Positions 5,399 through 5,920 of a stretch of DNA of 5,920 nucleotides are shown piece by piece; the stretch's first letter is position 1; every line of letters begins with the position of its first letter. This DNA comes from Oligoflexia bacterium. Lineage in GTDB: Bacteria > Bdellovibrionota > UBA1018 > CAIMNF01. The stretch lies in the NCBI GenBank assembly GCA_903842755.1, contig CAIMNF010000027.1, forward strand, positions 1 to 5,920, given 5' to 3'. The notes under the pieces were generated by a model that was not told the origin of the DNA, ran no database searches, and saw only the letters and a program-made list of their open reading frames with translations. The translations under genes and the position numbers were made by a program.

Positions 5399-5920
5399 AG
5401 TGGCTTGGGCTTAAAACAAATCGGTACCCCTCACCGGGGACCGACTCAATATAGATCGACTTCGTACCGAGTTTTTTTCTTAAAAAACAAATATGGGCGT
5501 CAACCGTACGGTCGGTCACAAAAACGTCGTGCCCCCAAATCGTGTCTAAAATCATCTCCCGACTAAAGATGCGGTCGGGGCGCTTTACCAGCAAGAGTAG
5601 AATTTTAAACTCGCGCGAAGTAAGCGGAATGTTTACCGTCTCATTACCGCGAATTTTAACCCTTTGGGAGCTTACTTCTAAAATGAATGGGCCCGCTTGT
5701 ACGAGATCTCCGTCTTGGGCTCGGTCAAGGTGTTTTTTAAGGCGCGATTCCACCCGGGCTCGCAATTCTAATAAGTGAAAAGGTTTTGCAATGAAGTCAT
5801 CTGCACCCAAAGAAAACGCGCTAATTTTGCTGGCAACGTCGTGTTGGCCCGTTAGAAAAATAACGGGCACTTGCGAATAACCTTGAAGAGCGCGGAGCTT
5901 TGAATAAAGTTCAAAGCCGT
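5397..5920 (-). CDS. OmpR/PhoB-family DNA-binding response regulator, N-terminus beyond the window
   Basis: The frame is open to the right edge and begins within the receiver domain (GFELYSKLRALQG), so about the first 55-60 residues, including the acidic pocket and the phospho-acceptor Asp, are outside. The 173 visible residues contain the end of the receiver, with Thr23 in IFLTG, LGADDF and Lys45 in AKPF, then a linker and a winged-helix trans_reg_C domain (about 76-170). That domain has LTSREFKILLLL, the recognition-helix region TDRTVDAHICFLRKKL and the terminal hairpin VPGEGYRF. These are standard for OmpR/PhoB regulators, which bind tandem DNA half-sites as dimers after phosphorylation. 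A GTG at 5870 is inside the receiver and is not the start. The gene converges with the membrane receiver gene. Its cognate kinase is not visible and may lie to either side; it could also be served by the hybrid kinase. Confidence 0.93.
   Translation of the reverse strand, partial: GFELYSKLRALQGYSQVPVIFLTGQHDVASKISAFSLGADDFIAKPFHLLELRARVESRLKKHLDRAQDGDLVQAGPFILEVSSQRVKIRGNETVNIPLTSREFKILLLLVKRPDRIFSREMILDTIWGHDVFVTDRTVDAHICFLRKKLGTKSIYIESVPGEGYRFVLSPSH

Noticed and set aside
5542..5778. Plus-strand open frame inside the OmpR-type regulator gene
   Set aside because: It is antisense to the winged-helix and receiver coding sequence, with no domain signal.

Overview
The window is a dense two-component signalling cluster from what looks like a Gram-negative, moderately AT-rich bacterium. 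A delta-proteobacterial or Bdellovibrio-like lineage would fit the gene content, but this is an inference from style (fused CheB-CheR hybrid kinase, many stand-alone receiver domains) and not from any marker gene. There are no rRNA or tRNA genes, insertion sequences, CRISPR arrays or phage genes.

Layout. Positions 1-40 hold the first codons of a leftward gene that runs off the left edge, with its own ribosome binding site. Positions 41-186 are intergenic. Positions 187-4293 (minus strand) encode one very large cytoplasmic protein of about 1368 residues: CheB methylesterase, CheR methyltransferase, a linker domain, a heptad-repeat coiled coil, two PAS domains, HisKA and HATPase kinase domains, and a C-terminal receiver. 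All recognisable catalytic residues are intact. A 92-bp divergent intergenic region (4294-4385) holds a probable promoter for the hybrid kinase and a striking set of nested and overlapping palindromes. Rightward from there come a 127-residue single-domain response regulator (4386-4769) and, 71 bp further, a 181-residue protein (4841-5386) in which a long uncharged hydrophobic segment is fused to a complete receiver domain. Convergent to it, 5397-5920 (minus strand) is the C-terminal part of an OmpR/PhoB-family DNA-binding response regulator whose N-terminus lies beyond the right edge.

How they may work together. The hybrid kinase is the only kinase visible, while four receiver domains lie in the window: one in the hybrid, two stand-alone or membrane-tethered, and one in the OmpR-type regulator. 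The divergent pair of the hybrid kinase and the small regulator shares one control region and probably belongs to one pathway. The hybrid lacks a DNA-binding output and the two small receivers lack effector domains, so a phosphorelay or phosphate-sink arrangement is plausible but unproven. The most unusual item is the apparently membrane-anchored receiver domain at 4841-5386. The most interesting non-coding signal is the palindrome cluster at 4321-4376.
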